From Girardinichthys multiradiatus (taxonomy: Eukaryota > Chordata > Actinopteri > Cyprinodontiformes > Goodeidae), in contig NC_061801.1 in assembly GCF_021462225.1 (NCBI RefSeq), positions 7,870,125 through 7,934,124 on the forward strand: DNA of 64,000 nucleotides. Direction: 5' to 3'. Below are positions 41,901-51,009 of this stretch, in pieces (position 1 is the first letter of the stretch; every line of letters begins with the position of its first letter). Under the pieces are notes generated by a model, which was given only the letters and a program-made list of their open reading frames with translations, was not told the DNA's origin and did not search any database. A program made the position numbers and the translations under genes.

Positions 41901-44900
41901 ACCATAACGTCGGCTCAAAGTCTGTTCCCAGTGTGCGATCTCATCTTTCCTTTTCGGGTGATGTGGGTCGGTTTGCTTCTTCAGGTCATGACCTCCAGCG
42001 TGCACTGGACTGTATATCTCGTCTGGCCTGAGAATGCCTTGGGATCCCCCCCAGAATGAGCTGGAGGACATTGCTGGGAAGAGGGATGCCTGGGGTTCCC
42101 TCATGGACCTGTTACCCCTGCGACCTGATTATTGGGATTTGTGGAAAGGCTTTTTTGCAAACCTAAGCATTTCTACCATCGTCTTTGTAAAAAGAAGAGA
42201 GTTTGCCCTGAAACCCATTGCAAGCTGTATTCTCCAAGTGTTTTTTCTCTCACTGTTCTGTCAGGAACTTTAACATTTGACATGTACATTTAAAGGTTTG
42301 GTCCAACAGTGTGTGGTGTCCGGTCACACAGCAAGCACAACACACCACACATGAACAGATTTCACTCACAAACATTCAGATGTCAGACGGGAAATCTTGC
42401 AAAACCTCTCAAGATCAAACATGAGGTCAGAGTAAATAAACGTGGCAGCCGAGGAAGAAGCAATGGCAATAGTTTGTGGACTAATTTTAACGGAGAAAAA
42501 AACATTACAATAAGAAATGGCCTCGGTTAAAGGAGACAGCGTGAGCAGGGGCTCTGCTTGCAACACTATATGAAGGTGAGTTTTGCTTTTTTTCTTTGGA
42601 AATGTCATTACACACTGTGTTTAGATTAATCTCTGTTCTGATATTTTGTTGAGCTTTCCTGGTTAATTACAGTTGAAATAAACATGTATAGATTCCTGGT
42701 GCACCATGGCAGTTGTTTTGTCTTCTGTGTTTTGGATTTCCCATCAGTGTTTCTCTCAGCTCGCTTTCGGATTAGCTACACATCACATTCAATAGGCTGT
42801 TTAATTTATTTAAATGTTTAATTTACCAGTGTGCTTCAGTACACTGTAAGATAATATCATAATTATAAAGAAAAAGGTAAACACAATATTCAAGAAAAGT
42901 AGGTCAAAGCAAAATAGAGGTCCTAAAATAGTGGACAACGGAGTCCACCAAGCAAGAAATCTGTAAACATGTTTTTAAAATTAGTGATTTATTTTCAACT
43001 TTTTGAATAAAAAGCTTGACACCAACCTGTGTGCATTTCCAAGTCCTCTGTAGGCTTTCTCTTGGTCCTGGACATGGTTGAGACTCTGAGCCACCGTCAA
43101 GTACTTCTCGTAGTACTGGATCGCCTCCTCATAGTCTCCCAGAGCATCATAGCAGTCTGCCAGGTTCCCATAGGCCCTGCCTCTGTCCAGCATGCCCTCA
43201 CTTCCACTCAGCTGCTGCAGCATGGCCAGCTGCTGCTCAAAGTATCCGATAGCTTCCTCAAATGCCCCCATGTTCATCTTGGTGATGCCCATGTTTCCAT
43301 GGACCTGAGCCTCTAGACGGGCATCCCTTAGCCCCTGTGCAAGCCCCAGCTGGGTCTCATAGCACTGGAAAGTCGTGGTGTAGTCCCCCTGAGCCATATG
43401 GACTGCCGCCAGGTGGCCCAAAGCCCGGCACTCTCCCTGAGGATCAGCCAGATCCTTTCGAAGAGTCAGTTCCTGGCTGTGGAAGGACAAGGCTGCATCC
43501 AACTGGCGGAGCAGCCTCAGTGGGAGTGAGGAGACACAGGAAGCATGAGGACAATGACGGAGAGTAGATAAAATTTGAAATGTGATCACATACAATTAAA
43601 GTTACAGATAAGCCCAAAATTATTCATTCCTCAGGCTGATTTAGATTTAAAATTATTTTCATGCAACCCACAAGATTGTTCCTGACAAAAAAATGATTGT
43701 TTTTAAAAAAACCTTTTTAGAAAACAACTTTCCCCCTTCCCTCCAGTGAAAAAATCTTTATTATAATCAAAATATTTTTATAATTGCTGACCAAGGTTTT
43801 GCATGTTTCCACTGGTATTTTTACAATATGTGTATTTAGTGATGAGCTCCAAGTCTTCAAGTCTAGCCATCACCCTAGTCTTTCACTCCCTCCACATATT
43901 CCCTGTTAGATTTAAGCCGAGAATCTGACCTTTCCACTTTATATTACATCTAGTCAGAGGAAACATGTTGGTAAAAGTAAAAGATTACATTGAACCTAAA
44001 TCTGCCCAGGACAATAATAATCCTGGGCTTAGCTTTATGGTCAGAGTTTCACACTTTCCAGTGGTGCTCCTATTGGTCAGTTACTATACGTAGGAAAAGC
44101 AGTCTTGGGCCCGTTGTGAAGGAAGCCATTGTTGTAAAATCTTGGATTACCTGCCGTCTTCAGTTTTGGTCAGTTTCAAGATTTTATCCCTACACTTACA
44201 GGTGTCTGGATTTGGGTCCTCAGTGTGTATTCATTATTTTCACACTCCGTGTTCACATCTTTGCTGTAATTTAACTGCTCTTCATTGTTACATGAAAATA
44301 AGGACAAAGCGGTAATGGTAAATTCAGAAAATGACATTTGGCCTTTGAGCTTATTCAGGAGGGCCTGCTTGGTTCCTTTTATGACTGGCTCTAAAAATGT
44401 CAAACACGTGGAGCTTAGCAAGTCCATAAGGTCACACTGACTGTTTCTAGTAAAGACATGGCCAGTCGTGCCTTGATTGGCCCTGGCTAATGACCAGCGT
44501 AAAAATCCAATCTTCTTCCAGCCAGTGAATACATCTTACTAAGTGCTACTAGTAGGCCCTGACAACAACGCTCTTCAGTGTGGATGCAGGTACCAGGAGA
44601 ACACTGTAAGATAGCTGTTCAGAGTATCTGTGCAGAGGAACGGGAGAATTAAAAATGAAGCCAGAGGAAGCTCAGAGTTGTAGGAAGCTCAAAAGGAAAC
44701 TGTACTTTCTACAACATGTCAAGAAAGGATTGCTTCAGGCTGCAGGAGAGAGCAGATAACAGGAAGGCTGAGTAGAGTACAACACAGTCTCTTTTTTTAA
44801 TCCTTTTCACCTTTTAATCTCTGTCTATTATAAACTTTATCAGAACTTACAGAACTTTATCACTTTCTGTCACAGTGCAGAGGAGAAAGGTATGGTATGT

Positions 44901-47900
44901 ATGAGAGTAAGCACACACAGGTAAACTTATTACCTGTGAACTGATCCCAGTGCTGCGTATGCATCAGCTTCCATCTTTTGATCGGCAGCCTTCTGAGCCA
45001 GAGTTAGCTGCTGCTGGTAGAACGTCACAGCTCCTGGGAGATCCCCCCGACACACAAACACATCCCCGAGGTTCCCGTAGGCTCTGAAAACCGCCTGCTG
45101 ACAAATATAAACACAGCACCATGGATAAACATCAACTCCTGAACTAAAAAACAAAAATTCAACTGAGTGAGTGAACAGAGCATCGGCAGGTGACCTGTGT
45201 GTTATCCAGAGCTTGAGCTAGAGAAAGCAGGTATCTCTGACACTCTTCTGCTCTGCTGTACTCTCCCAGAGCTTTGTGTGCCAAACCAAGGTTACAATAG
45301 GCTTTTGCTTGGGCTAATTTGTCCTGGAGGTCTTTAGCCAAAGCCAAGTCCTGCTCATAATACCTGAAAAGGGGGAGAACGTGTTAAATTAAGAGATTTT
45401 TAATCCAAATGTTGTCAAGTAAACAAAAAAGAAAAGATCTAAAGAAAAATGCTGATGTGGAAGGTATGTGCCAATCTGCAGCGTCTTGTAAAAATATTCA
45501 TACTGCTTAAACTTATTCACATTTTGTCATGTTTTATTGGGAGTTTATCTGATAGACCAACACAAAGTAGTGCATAATTGTGAAGTGGAAGATAAATGTT
45601 ACATGACTTTCTTTTTTTATTTTAAACAAATAAAAAATCTGAAATGTGCAGTGTGAATTTGTATCCAGCTCTTCTGAGTCAATACTACGCAGAACCAAAT
45701 TAGCTGCAGGTCTTTTGGGGACATGTCTTGTTGAAAATATTACCAAAATTAGCACAAAAAATTTGTCTATTTTTCTGCCACGAGGCAACTGTGGCTCAGT
45801 AGGAAGAGTAGTCGTCTTGCAATCAGAAGGTTGTGGGTTCGATTCCACCTTCCTCCTGCCATATGTCGATGTGCCCCTGGGCAAGGCACTTAACCTTAGC
45901 CTACCGATCTGCGTATCCGTGTATGAATGTGTGAGCGTTAGTGAGTGTGATTGGGTGAATGTGGCTCTAGTGTAAAGCGCTTTGAGAGGTCTGTATGACT
46001 GGAAAAGCGCTATATAAGTTCCATAGTTTCCCACAGTGTTCCATTTACCATAGTGTTTGACATATTGGCCAAAAAAGTTCAATTCTGATCTCATTGGACC
46101 AAGGCACCTTCTTCCACACGTTTGCTGTGTCCCTGATATGGCTCCCCCTACAGGTGGATCTCAGTAAGTAATATCTACATTTTTTTTTATTACTAATTAT
46201 AATTTTTTTATTAGTCTTATATTTAGATATTCTGAGAAACTGAATTTGGGTTTTTGTTTGCCGTGTGACATAATCATTAAAATTAATAGAAGGAGAGGCT
46301 TCAAATACTTAACTGTGCAGAATGAATCTCTATTGTATGACTAACAGTTTTTAAAATAGATTTACTGAAATAAATTTACTTTTTAACAAAAATGTATTTA
46401 GCTCTATCAAATCTAACTAGTTCCCATCCTAACTGGAGAAAGCATCCTCACAGCATGGTCATACCACCATAATGTTTCACCACGGGGTAAAACATGGTCG
46501 TGGGAGGAAAATGGCTCATGTCACTTTTCCAAAAAACAAACCAACAAAACAGATTTGTAGAGAGCATGGCTAATTGTTTTGGATCTCTGCAGCTCCTCCA
46601 GAGTTACTATAGACATATTGGCTGCCTCTCTGATTAACAATAACCTTACCCAGCCTGTCAGTGTAGGCGGATGACCATATATCAATAGATTTGCAATTGT
46701 GTTTAACACCATTCCCAAGTGTTTAGCACAACAACCCAACCCGAGCAGTATGGACACTACCTATTGGATTGTGCCTGAAGAATACAGTCTGCTTCCTAAA
46801 AAACAGTAATAATAGGATTTGTAGATTACAGAAATACTTTACAACAATTTTAAGCACACATCACTGGATAAGTACGAATAATACCATTTAAGGTAAACCC
46901 ACAAAGCATTTATTGCAGATTAGAGGTGTGCAAACCAGAATTTGCAGTTATGCCATACTCTTTTGATTTTCAGATGATGAACTGAACAGATCTATGTGAG
47001 ATATTCAAAGGTTTGGATATTGCTTCATAACACAACCCTGCGTTAAACGTCTCCACATCTTTCTCCCTGAATTGTTTGATTTGTTCTTTGTTCTTTTTGA
47101 GGCTGTTTGTTCACCAGTGTTCTCCAACAAACCTCTGAGGCTAGAAACCATAGGCCTCCATTTTAATTGTGATAAAATTATACACAGGTGGACTATGTCT
47201 GCTCATTAGGTGCCTTCTGATGGCAATTGAGGACAGTGGATTTTTCGGGAGTATTAAACTAAGGCGAACTGAATGCAAAATCACAACAACCTTGAAATGT
47301 GTATTTGTAAAAACACTGAAACTACTTTGTAATGTTCTATTATATAAAATCCAAATAAAGCACATTGAGGTTTGTTGGTGTGAAAACGTTTGCAAGGCAT
47401 TGCATTTCTCACCTGACAGCATCTTTGTACTGTCCCAGGCAGTAGTGAGCATAGGCCAGGTTGTGGCAGACTTTTCCTTCACCCTCCAGGTCCTGCAGCC
47501 CCGGGGACAAAGCCAGGTACTGCTGGAAGTAGGGTAGAGCCTGAGCATACTCACCTCTCCAGCTGTGGAAGTTACCTAGGTTTGCTGCAGAAACAAATCA
47601 GAAGAGTTGATGAAACTGCTCATGAATTACTTTATTAAAATAATAGATTCCTTCTTTTCCTTTTTAATTGGCTTGCCTAGGGCTCTTGCTTCAGTTTGAG
47701 TATCTCTGAGTTCCCGTGCAATGGTCAGGTGGTGACGGTAATGCTGGAGAGCACGGTCATGAGCACCCAACGCCTGATAAGCCACAGCCAGATTACCATG
47801 AGTGGATGCCTGTGACTGGCGATCATTCACCTGCAGCACCAAGAGAAAAGAATCATTCAAGAGGAATGTGTCATCCCATCTTTGCATTTAACCTAAGATT

Positions 47901-48125
47901 AACAAATGTAAAAAATACAGGAATTCACCTCTAGAGAGATCTGGAGTTCTTGTCGGTGGTACCGCACTGCCTGGTCGTAGATGCCAAGTGCATGATATGC
48001 GTTGCCCATGTTACCGTAGGCCCTCCCCTGGGCTGCGTAGTCACCCAGTTCCTGGGCCAAAGAGAGGTGGGCCTTGTGGAGCTTCAGCGCTGTTTCATAC
48101 TCCCCCTTCATGTGATGTATGATGC
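19339..48125 (-). CDS. ttc28: Tetratricopeptide repeat protein 28, TPR plus CHAT; 3' 27 exons (5' end missing)
   Basis: Giant scaffold-like protein; the human form (TPRBK) has been linked to the spindle midzone and midbody with Aurora B (literature memory). Exons, 5' to 3' on the minus strand: 47929-48125, 47677-47830, 47413-47584, 45195-45363, 44934-45094, 43027-43515, 40635-40827, 40444-40524, 40016-40268, 38690-38799, 34345-34474, 33983-34210, 33398-33557, 32869-33009, 31139-31283, 30849-31028, 30194-30768, 29868-30115, 28028-28152, 26851-26928, 26610-26769, 26111-26187, 23610-23633, 23179-23308, 21554-21661, 20829-21450, 19339-20446. They total 6,218 nt and stay in one frame for about 2,071 residues, ending FFPSSKC and TAA. 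Human TTC28 is about 2,480 residues, so roughly 500 N-terminal residues are absent. All introns are GT-AG except one GC-AG (after 47677-47830). No frameshift or premature stop was found, so the gene looks functional. Confidence 0.95.
21905..22560 (-). mobile_element. Degraded Tc1/mariner element in a ttc28 intron
   Basis: A minus-strand frame retains AKRPTVTLEELQRS (22430-22470), the N-terminal Tc1 transposase motif. TTTATGGTCGTCCTGTTGGA and ACAGGTTTTCTTCCACC near 21945-22020 are the antisense of its distal part. Frameshifted and non-functional. Confidence 0.75.
22678..23015 (+). mobile_element. SINE (type C), most complete copy
   Basis: tRNA-like head: ATGGCGCAGTTGTTTGCACA (box A region) and GGTCCTGGGTTCTATTCCC (box B). 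The conserved body has GGGTTCTCTCTGGGTACTCC and CAGTCCAAAAGCATGACTGT, with an internal (TG)n stretch, then CCCTGTGATGGCCTGG. It lies in the ttc28 intron between exons 23179-23308 and 21554-21661. Confidence 0.8.
23610..23633 (-). CDS. ttc28: ttc28 24-nt microexon
   Basis: Between the exon ending GEQLIHK and the exon starting LHQVLVQLQ, the minus strand carries a 24-nt segment coding AVKSMVGM. It is preceded by a pyrimidine-rich stretch ending AAAG and followed by GTAAGT. It is phase 0 on both sides, so skipping it removes eight residues without a frameshift. The residues match the same position of human TTC28 as I remember it (AVKNMVGM). Confidence 0.92.
24600..25170 (-). mobile_element. Penelope-like retroelement fragment, GIY-YIG part
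   Basis: The minus-strand frame at 24982-25167 reads VCFQCSEKCPNLYTGEAKQ, followed by a Gln/His-like QQ position. This fits the C-terminal GIY-YIG endonuclease of Penelope-like elements (consensus C-x-x-C, then Y-I-G-E-T-K-Q). Downstream on the same strand (24850-24600) is non-coding sequence with AAGAGCGAAACGCC, familiar from Penelope 3' ends. Reverse transcriptase is absent. Confidence 0.65.
25280..25720. other. Unassigned intronic repeat-like stretch
   Basis: It holds GACGGAGCACATATGCGTGG, CCGTCGTCCGTCAGAGATAC and ACTGATCCTAATACAGATCC, words resembling non-autonomous fish DNA transposons. No termini or coding capacity could be defined. Confidence 0.3.
27030..27440 (+). mobile_element. Tc1/mariner 5' fragment
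   Basis: It carries TTTTTCACATTTTGTCAGGT, TATTAGACCAACAAAAGG, TTACTCTGGTACCCC and CATCTCAAGGAACAAAGCAG, in the order of a Tc1 TIR plus 5' region. It breaks off near 27440. Confidence 0.7.
27530..27826 (-). mobile_element. Non-LTR retrotransposon endonuclease fragment
   Basis: The minus-strand frame gives GLFNIRSLTRKGELLQDLLL, then DYLSLTKTWQHPNDLFQLN and GRGGGVAIIYC. This is the N-terminal apurinic-type endonuclease of L2/CR1-like LINEs (N-I-R-S-L, L-T-E-T-W and G-R-G-G-G motifs). E-to-K in the LTETW motif suggests it is dead. It ends abruptly against Tc1 sequence. Confidence 0.75.
28028..34474 (-). CDS. ttc28: ttc28 exons encoding the CHAT (caspase-like) domain
   Basis: Nine exons follow the TPRs, starting LYRASALFETIRHE and then GRHDEALAIAERGRTRAFADL, the usual TPR-to-CHAT junction. 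CHAT hallmarks are LVLYYSLAGGFLYSWLISPG, the LEGELYLIPFALLKG block with SSNEYLYERF, SVMDRWLWGPLPSA, the histidine motif ECVHFATH (30520-30540), TADGVVGLTRAFLAAG, SLWPVQIAASKLFMHTFY and HPSNWAGYMLIGSD. CHAT is related to caspases and separases and normally pairs His with Cys. Here the VVL strand is followed by R-L-Y where active CHATs have S-A-C, so the domain is probably not a protease. A Ser/Glu-rich insert (EEEVECLF to GVESVCDS) separates the His motif from the next strand. Confidence 0.92.
29190..29370 (-). mobile_element. tRNA-derived SINE (type A), copy 3
   Basis: Minus-strand box A-like GGCGGTGACGCAGGGGTCAA, then AGGCTTCAGTCCTCAACAC and box B-like GGGTTCAACTCCTGG. It is in the ttc28 intron between exons 29868-30115 and 28028-28152. 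Confidence 0.8.
31590..32450 (+). mobile_element. Degraded Tc1/mariner element
   Basis: It contains TTTTGGTTCAATTTCACTAA, TCTGGAAAGGGTTACAAAGT, GGACTCCGGCGAACAACAGT, CTGCGGACTGATGAGACACG (catalytic DE region), CTTGGTGGTGGTAGTGTGAT and AGCACACCAGCACATCCACC, in transposon order. There are many indels. It is in the ttc28 intron between exons 32869-33009 and 31139-31283. Confidence 0.8.
35705..35887 (-). mobile_element. tRNA-derived SINE (type A), copy 4, best preserved
   Basis: On the minus strand: GTGGCACGAAGCTGGTGTAG, box A GGTGTAGGGGTTAAGAGC, TATAGAGGCTATAGTCCTTG, box B GGTTCGAGTCCCGG, body ending AATGAAGGCCTCTAGTGCC and an A-rich tail. The intact A and B boxes suggest it is the youngest of the four copies. 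Confidence 0.85.
36190..36510 (-). mobile_element. Tc1/mariner fragment with transposase piece
   Basis: The minus-strand frame 36207-36452 reads STIPTVKYGGASFMLWECFA, the catalytic-core neighbourhood of Tc1 transposases, then HKIEGGMRREHNAEKILKQY. Upstream on that strand is a stretch also present at 52040-52135, so the two belong to one family. Truncated. Confidence 0.8.
36897..38464 (+). mobile_element. Near-complete Tc1-like transposon with 200-bp inverted repeats
   Basis: The terminal inverted repeats at 36897-37096 and 38265-38464 match over about 200 bp with very few differences. They begin CAGGTCCTTCTCAAAATATT. TA dinucleotides flank both ends (36895-36896, 38465-38466), the Tc1/mariner target duplication. 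One transposase frame lies between them. It sits antisense in the ttc28 intron between exons 38690-38799 and 34345-34474, about 225 bp from an exon. The near-identity of the arms points to a fairly recent insertion. Confidence 0.95.
37225..38187 (+). CDS. Tc1-like DD34E transposase, open but probably defective
   Basis: 320 residues without a stop. The N-terminal helix-turn-helix (residues 1-50, QKEISERIGCSQSAVSRHL) is followed by a GRKR-type hook, a second HTH (about 65-105) and an RNase H-like catalytic core. Catalytic residues are D134 (LFSDESKF), D224 (QHDLAPAH) and E259 (SPDLNPIEN), a D-34-E spacing. Full-length relatives are about 340 residues. Here the segment between CRIPL (109-113) and HWTVAQW (121-127) is short by roughly 15-20 residues, so an in-frame deletion is likely. 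Two family tryptophans are arginine (VMVRGA and NLRDIV), as CGG for TGG changes would give. Probably inactive, but close to an active ancestor. Confidence 0.9.
   Translation: MGKTADLTAVQKATIDTLKQEGKTQKEISERIGCSQSAVSRHLSGKSVGRKKCGRKRCATRRGDRTLRKIVEKGRFQTLGDLRKQWTESGVETSRATVHRRVQEMGYRCRIPLTWTTEKQHWTVAQWSKVLFSDESKFCMSFRNQGARVWRKTGEKEMPKCQKSSVKYPQSVMVRGAVSAAGVGPLCFIKGRVNAASYQEILEHFMLPSAEKLYGDEDFIFQHDLAPAHSAKTNGKWFTDHGITVLNWPANSPDLNPIENLRDIVKRTLRDSRPNTLDELKAAIEASWASIRPQQCHRLIASMPRRIEAVISAKGFLTKY
38690..48125 (-). CDS. ttc28: ttc28 exons encoding the TPR array (first 10 exons in the window)
   Basis: About 659 residues made almost wholly of tandem TPR units of about 40 residues. The repeating core is A-x-A-Y-G-N-L/M-G-x-A-Y/H-x-A-L-G-x-Y-x-x-A-x-x-Y/F-x-x-x-L-x-x-A. 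Clear examples are GRAYGNMGNAYHALGIYDQA, AKAYCNLGLAHKALGEY, GRAYGNLADCYDALGDYEEA, AQAYGELGTLHSQLGNYEQA and GRAYGNMGLTYEALGNYERA. The largest exon, 43027-43515, holds four units. TPR arrays form superhelical protein-binding scaffolds. Tandem repeats make single-exon homology searches ambiguous, but exon order and phase follow the ttc28 pattern throughout. The first exon begins two bases into a codon, so at least one upstream exon must exist. Confidence 0.93.
39655..39912 (+). mobile_element. Tc1/mariner 3' terminal fragment
   Basis: TGGATTTTATTTAGAGGTAT, TACTTCATAATTATGTAG, ATGTGACAGAATGTGAAAGG and GAATACTTTTGCAAGACCTG mark a 3' TIR. It ends near the ttc28 exon 40016-40268. Confidence 0.7.
41365..41500. 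mobile_element. hAT-like non-autonomous repeat fragment
   Basis: It shares GGGATGCATCTAAAAGTTGC and a CATTTGA-CCAGGTATGTTGGA string with the repeat at 1449-1632, and ends TTGACACCCCTTGAGA. No coding content. Confidence 0.5.
41990..42150 (+). mobile_element. Non-LTR retrotransposon 3' end (RTE/Rex-like)
   Basis: CCTTGGGATCCCCCCCAGAA, GAGCTGGAGGACATTGCTGG, GGGGTTCCCTCATGGACCTG and TTACCCCTGCGACCTGATTA form a widely repeated fish LINE 3' segment. A related 3' end lies at 55080-55250. The minus-strand frame over it (41877-42104) is a shadow. Confidence 0.6.
45485..46700 (-). mobile_element. Degraded Tc1/mariner element split by a SINE
   Basis: One end at 45485-45780 has AAATATTCATACTGCTTAAA, ACATTTTGTCATGTTTTATT and GATAGACCAACACAAAGTAG. 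The other part (46025-46700) has CATTGGACCAAGGCACCTTC, ATGTTTCACCACGGGGTAAA and GCAGCTCCTCCAGAGTTACT, all antisense Tc1. A type B SINE (45784-46023) lies between, so it inserted later. Confidence 0.75.
45784..46023 (+). mobile_element. tRNA-derived SINE (type B), plus copy
   Basis: Box A-like TGGCTCAGTAGGAAGAGTAG and box B GGGTTCGATTCCACC in a tRNA-like head. It continues with GCCCCTGGGCAAGGCACTTA, AGTGTGATTGGGTGAATGTG and ends AAGCGCTATATAAGTTCC. It would fold only partly as a tRNA and is followed by a SINE body, so it is not a tRNA gene. Confidence 0.85.
46960..47402. mobile_element. Tc1-like terminal fragment next to a ttc28 exon
   Basis: CAGTGTTCTCCAACAAACCT, TACACAGGTGGACTATGTCT, TGGATTTTTCGGGAG and GTGAAAACGTTTGCAAGGCA follow the 3' order of a Tc1 family. 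The fragment ends about 10 bases from the donor of exon 47413-47584, so the element supplies near-exonic intron sequence. Confidence 0.6.
47671..47676 (-). other. ttc28: GC donor splice site (GC-AG intron) in ttc28
   Basis: The exon 47677-47830 must end CTA G to join CA AAC CTA GGT of exon 47413-47584 in frame (EARALANLGNF). The intron starts GCAAGC, the classic GC-donor variant of GTAAGT. No GT lies at any position that preserves the frame. Confidence 0.8.
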
Positions 48126-51000
48126 CTGATACAGAAAGCAGAGGAATAAATCCAAAAAAACAGGATGACATTCCACAAAGCAAATAAAGGTAAAAAAGCA
48201 CATCTAATGCTTATACAATCTCACTCAAGGTTAGCTTCAGTCAATTCTATTTTTATCTTGGAGAGAATTAAAAAACGATGAATCAGTCCGCCATTATTTA
48301 CAATAACTAGCTGTGCATTGCAATAACCACATCCTTTATGGATTTAAAATTGCCACCAGGAATAGGATCCACCCCTGATACAGTCAGACGTTTTTCTTAC
48401 AGAGTACATTGATCCGGACCCGAGGCTCACTTTGAGGAAATGACAATAAAGATTTTGCAATAACTGTATTGTAAACCACTGGACCTTTCAGATTCAGACT
48501 CTTGTTACTGTTTCTTTCAATCCACACATAATGCCACATGTAAACATGGTCAAACTGTGGAATCACAGAGAGAAACATTTGCCTGGCAGAGTTTATTGTG
48601 CAAATCTTTTCTTTGCAAGGACTTCATAACGATTGAGGATTGACTGCTTTGTTTTTGTTTTTTAGGTGCAAAATGTTCAGTGAATGTAATGAATTTCATT
48701 TGTGCAAAAATTTGACTGCTTTTCAGAACAGGTAAAGGACATTTATTATTTAAAGGCAATGTCAAAACTTTATTAAATAAAAAATGTATTACTAAGGCAC
48801 ATCAAACATACTAATTACCCACTATGAGATTGAGTATTGCAAATACAACATGAAATGAAATGGATGTAAATTCAAAGCAGTAAATAATTCATAAGCGTGG
48901 CTGTGGAACCCAAATAAATCCCCACTGAGGCTCTTTAGTACTGTAGTTGCAGAGATCAGTTTCTCTGTCCAGGGACAGGGAACTGTTATGACTCTCCCGA
49001 TATATCCTGTGATGAAGCTTTCCTCTGTCAACAACCCAGTTTTAAGAGACAAAGCAGGAAACGTTTGAAAATTCTAAAAAAAAAAAAAGGAGCTTAGGAC
49101 ACAAGAGACAAACATTTTCACCTAAAACATAATCTACAATCTAAACAAACTGGAAATGATTGGACTTTATTTGTATTTATTGTGTGATCTCAACTATAAA
49201 GCGTGGCTATCATGGTTCCTCATTATACTAATGTTATGCTTGTTTTTCCCCTGTTTTTAAACATTAATTGGTTATATGTTCAAATTATAAATTGTATTGA
49301 TTCATTTATTCATTTGTACCTTTTCCTCTACTTACTTTTATTTAAGCCCATTACAGACTCAATGATTAACTCTTTCATAGCTTCAACTTCTTTAAAAAGG
49401 AGTCAAACACTTTCTAAAAGGGCCTGAATTTAATATTTAGAATACAATCTACTTTGTAACGAAATATTTATTACCAGAGCAATAGTCACCACCATGTAAC
49501 CATGTAACAAAAAGATTAACAGCGAGAAATGAGCTGGTGATTACTTTGATTGGGCCAGACTGGTGACCAGTCAGTCCAGTCTGGAAACCAATTCCCAAGT
49601 TTTAAGAGGTTGTGACTCCAAGTTGTTTACAAATGAAGGCTGAGAAAAGCTTTTAGCACAAAAGCTAAAAGGTGCTGTTTAAAAGTACTGTATCTTCTAA
49701 GGAGCCATGTAGCTCATCATTTGGCCTGCTTCTTTTAAACAAGAAGTTTGACTTCAGCAGATAACAGAAAACCTGAACATAGTTGATCTGTCTGTTAGGT
49801 AATATCCTGAATTTAAAAATACTGGCAGCTTTTAGGAACTCTCAGAGGTAAAATTAGAATCCATTTCTTCCTGGAAGGCTGATCCTCTAGTAATGCTTAC
49901 CAAACTACCCACACTAAGACAGTGTCAGAGTGGGTGAGGGGTTGAGAAGACAACAGGAAGGCTGGCAGGCAGTTTGTTTTTAAACATCAGTCTGTAATAA
50001 AACATGCTGGATTAGGAAATGCTTGCAGCCAAGGAGAGTAAAGGGGATGAGCTACATTCTCTAACCATACTAACTGCTAATAACAGAAAAATGTTTAAAA
50101 TTTAAACACCTTAATCATTTTGTCTTTGTTTTAAAATATTAAAACTCATGTTAGGACAATGGCCCTCAATGCCTGGAGTTGTCCACCCCTGTTTTAAAGA
50201 GATTGCTCTTTCACACAATACGCAGTGATCAGCGACTGGAAATTGACCACACAACTCAGTCATGAGCGTATCTCTAGTTAGGAAGCTCCACCTCCACTAA
50301 TGAAGTATTGATTAAGTTCACAGGGATTCCTTTCTGTCAAGCTGTTACACAACCATGAAAGTTAACATTCTGAATGAAAGATGCAGTAATTACTTTACTA
50401 TCGTTTGAAGCGAACAGTAAACTTGATTAAATGTTGGAGAAATAACTTTAAACCTCAGCTGCATGGTCTCAGTGTTATCAGATCAAACATAAATAGTTTA
50501 ACAAGGGGTATTACAGATGTGGTGCAAATTAGTAAAACTCTGACTTCTTTTCATTGTGTTATGGTGCTGAACATGTATGTAGGGATAAACCTAAAACTGC
50601 TTACTGGTGTGCAAAATACTCTAAATTGTAGATGATCATTTTTATTTTTCGGTGTTGCTCTCGAGATATGAAGATAATTGTCTGTTACCCTCTAAACGAG
50701 AAATAACAGGATATTTTGTGACTTCAGCCTAAAGAGAAAAATATACCAGAAGTTGAATGATTTCATCTAGTTACATAAGTTATTTTGTAAGGAAAATAGC
50801 ACAACTAAGACATAGAAATGAGGAAGTTATGTTTCCCTATATTATACACCCTTAATTACACGAGTATGTTGCAGTCCCTGTTTACTGCAGCAATCTGTGT
50901 TATGATAACACTGTGGGAACTCCAGAAGGGAAAATGCTCCTAATGAGTTTTCTAAGTACATTAATGTGTAACAATGCTTAATGTGTTTTAAATTGCAAAT
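48126..51000. other. Probable large ttc28 intron, no exon recognised
   Basis: No TPR-coding segment was found on the minus strand. The first traced exon needs a preceding exon ending one base into a codon. The sequence is AT-rich with scattered short open frames and a hAT-like end at about 50160-50195. A small TPR exon could have been missed by eye. Confidence 0.5.
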
Positions 51001-51009
51001 TGTGGTGTC

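Noticed and set aside
45784..45860. Possible tRNA gene with A and B boxes
   Set aside because: It is the head of a longer SINE body with a second copy at 5513-5722. The arms do not give a full cloverleaf.
45534..46094. 186-codon minus-strand open frame
   Set aside because: It runs through a Tc1 terminal repeat and an antisense SINE, so it is a chance frame across two repeats.
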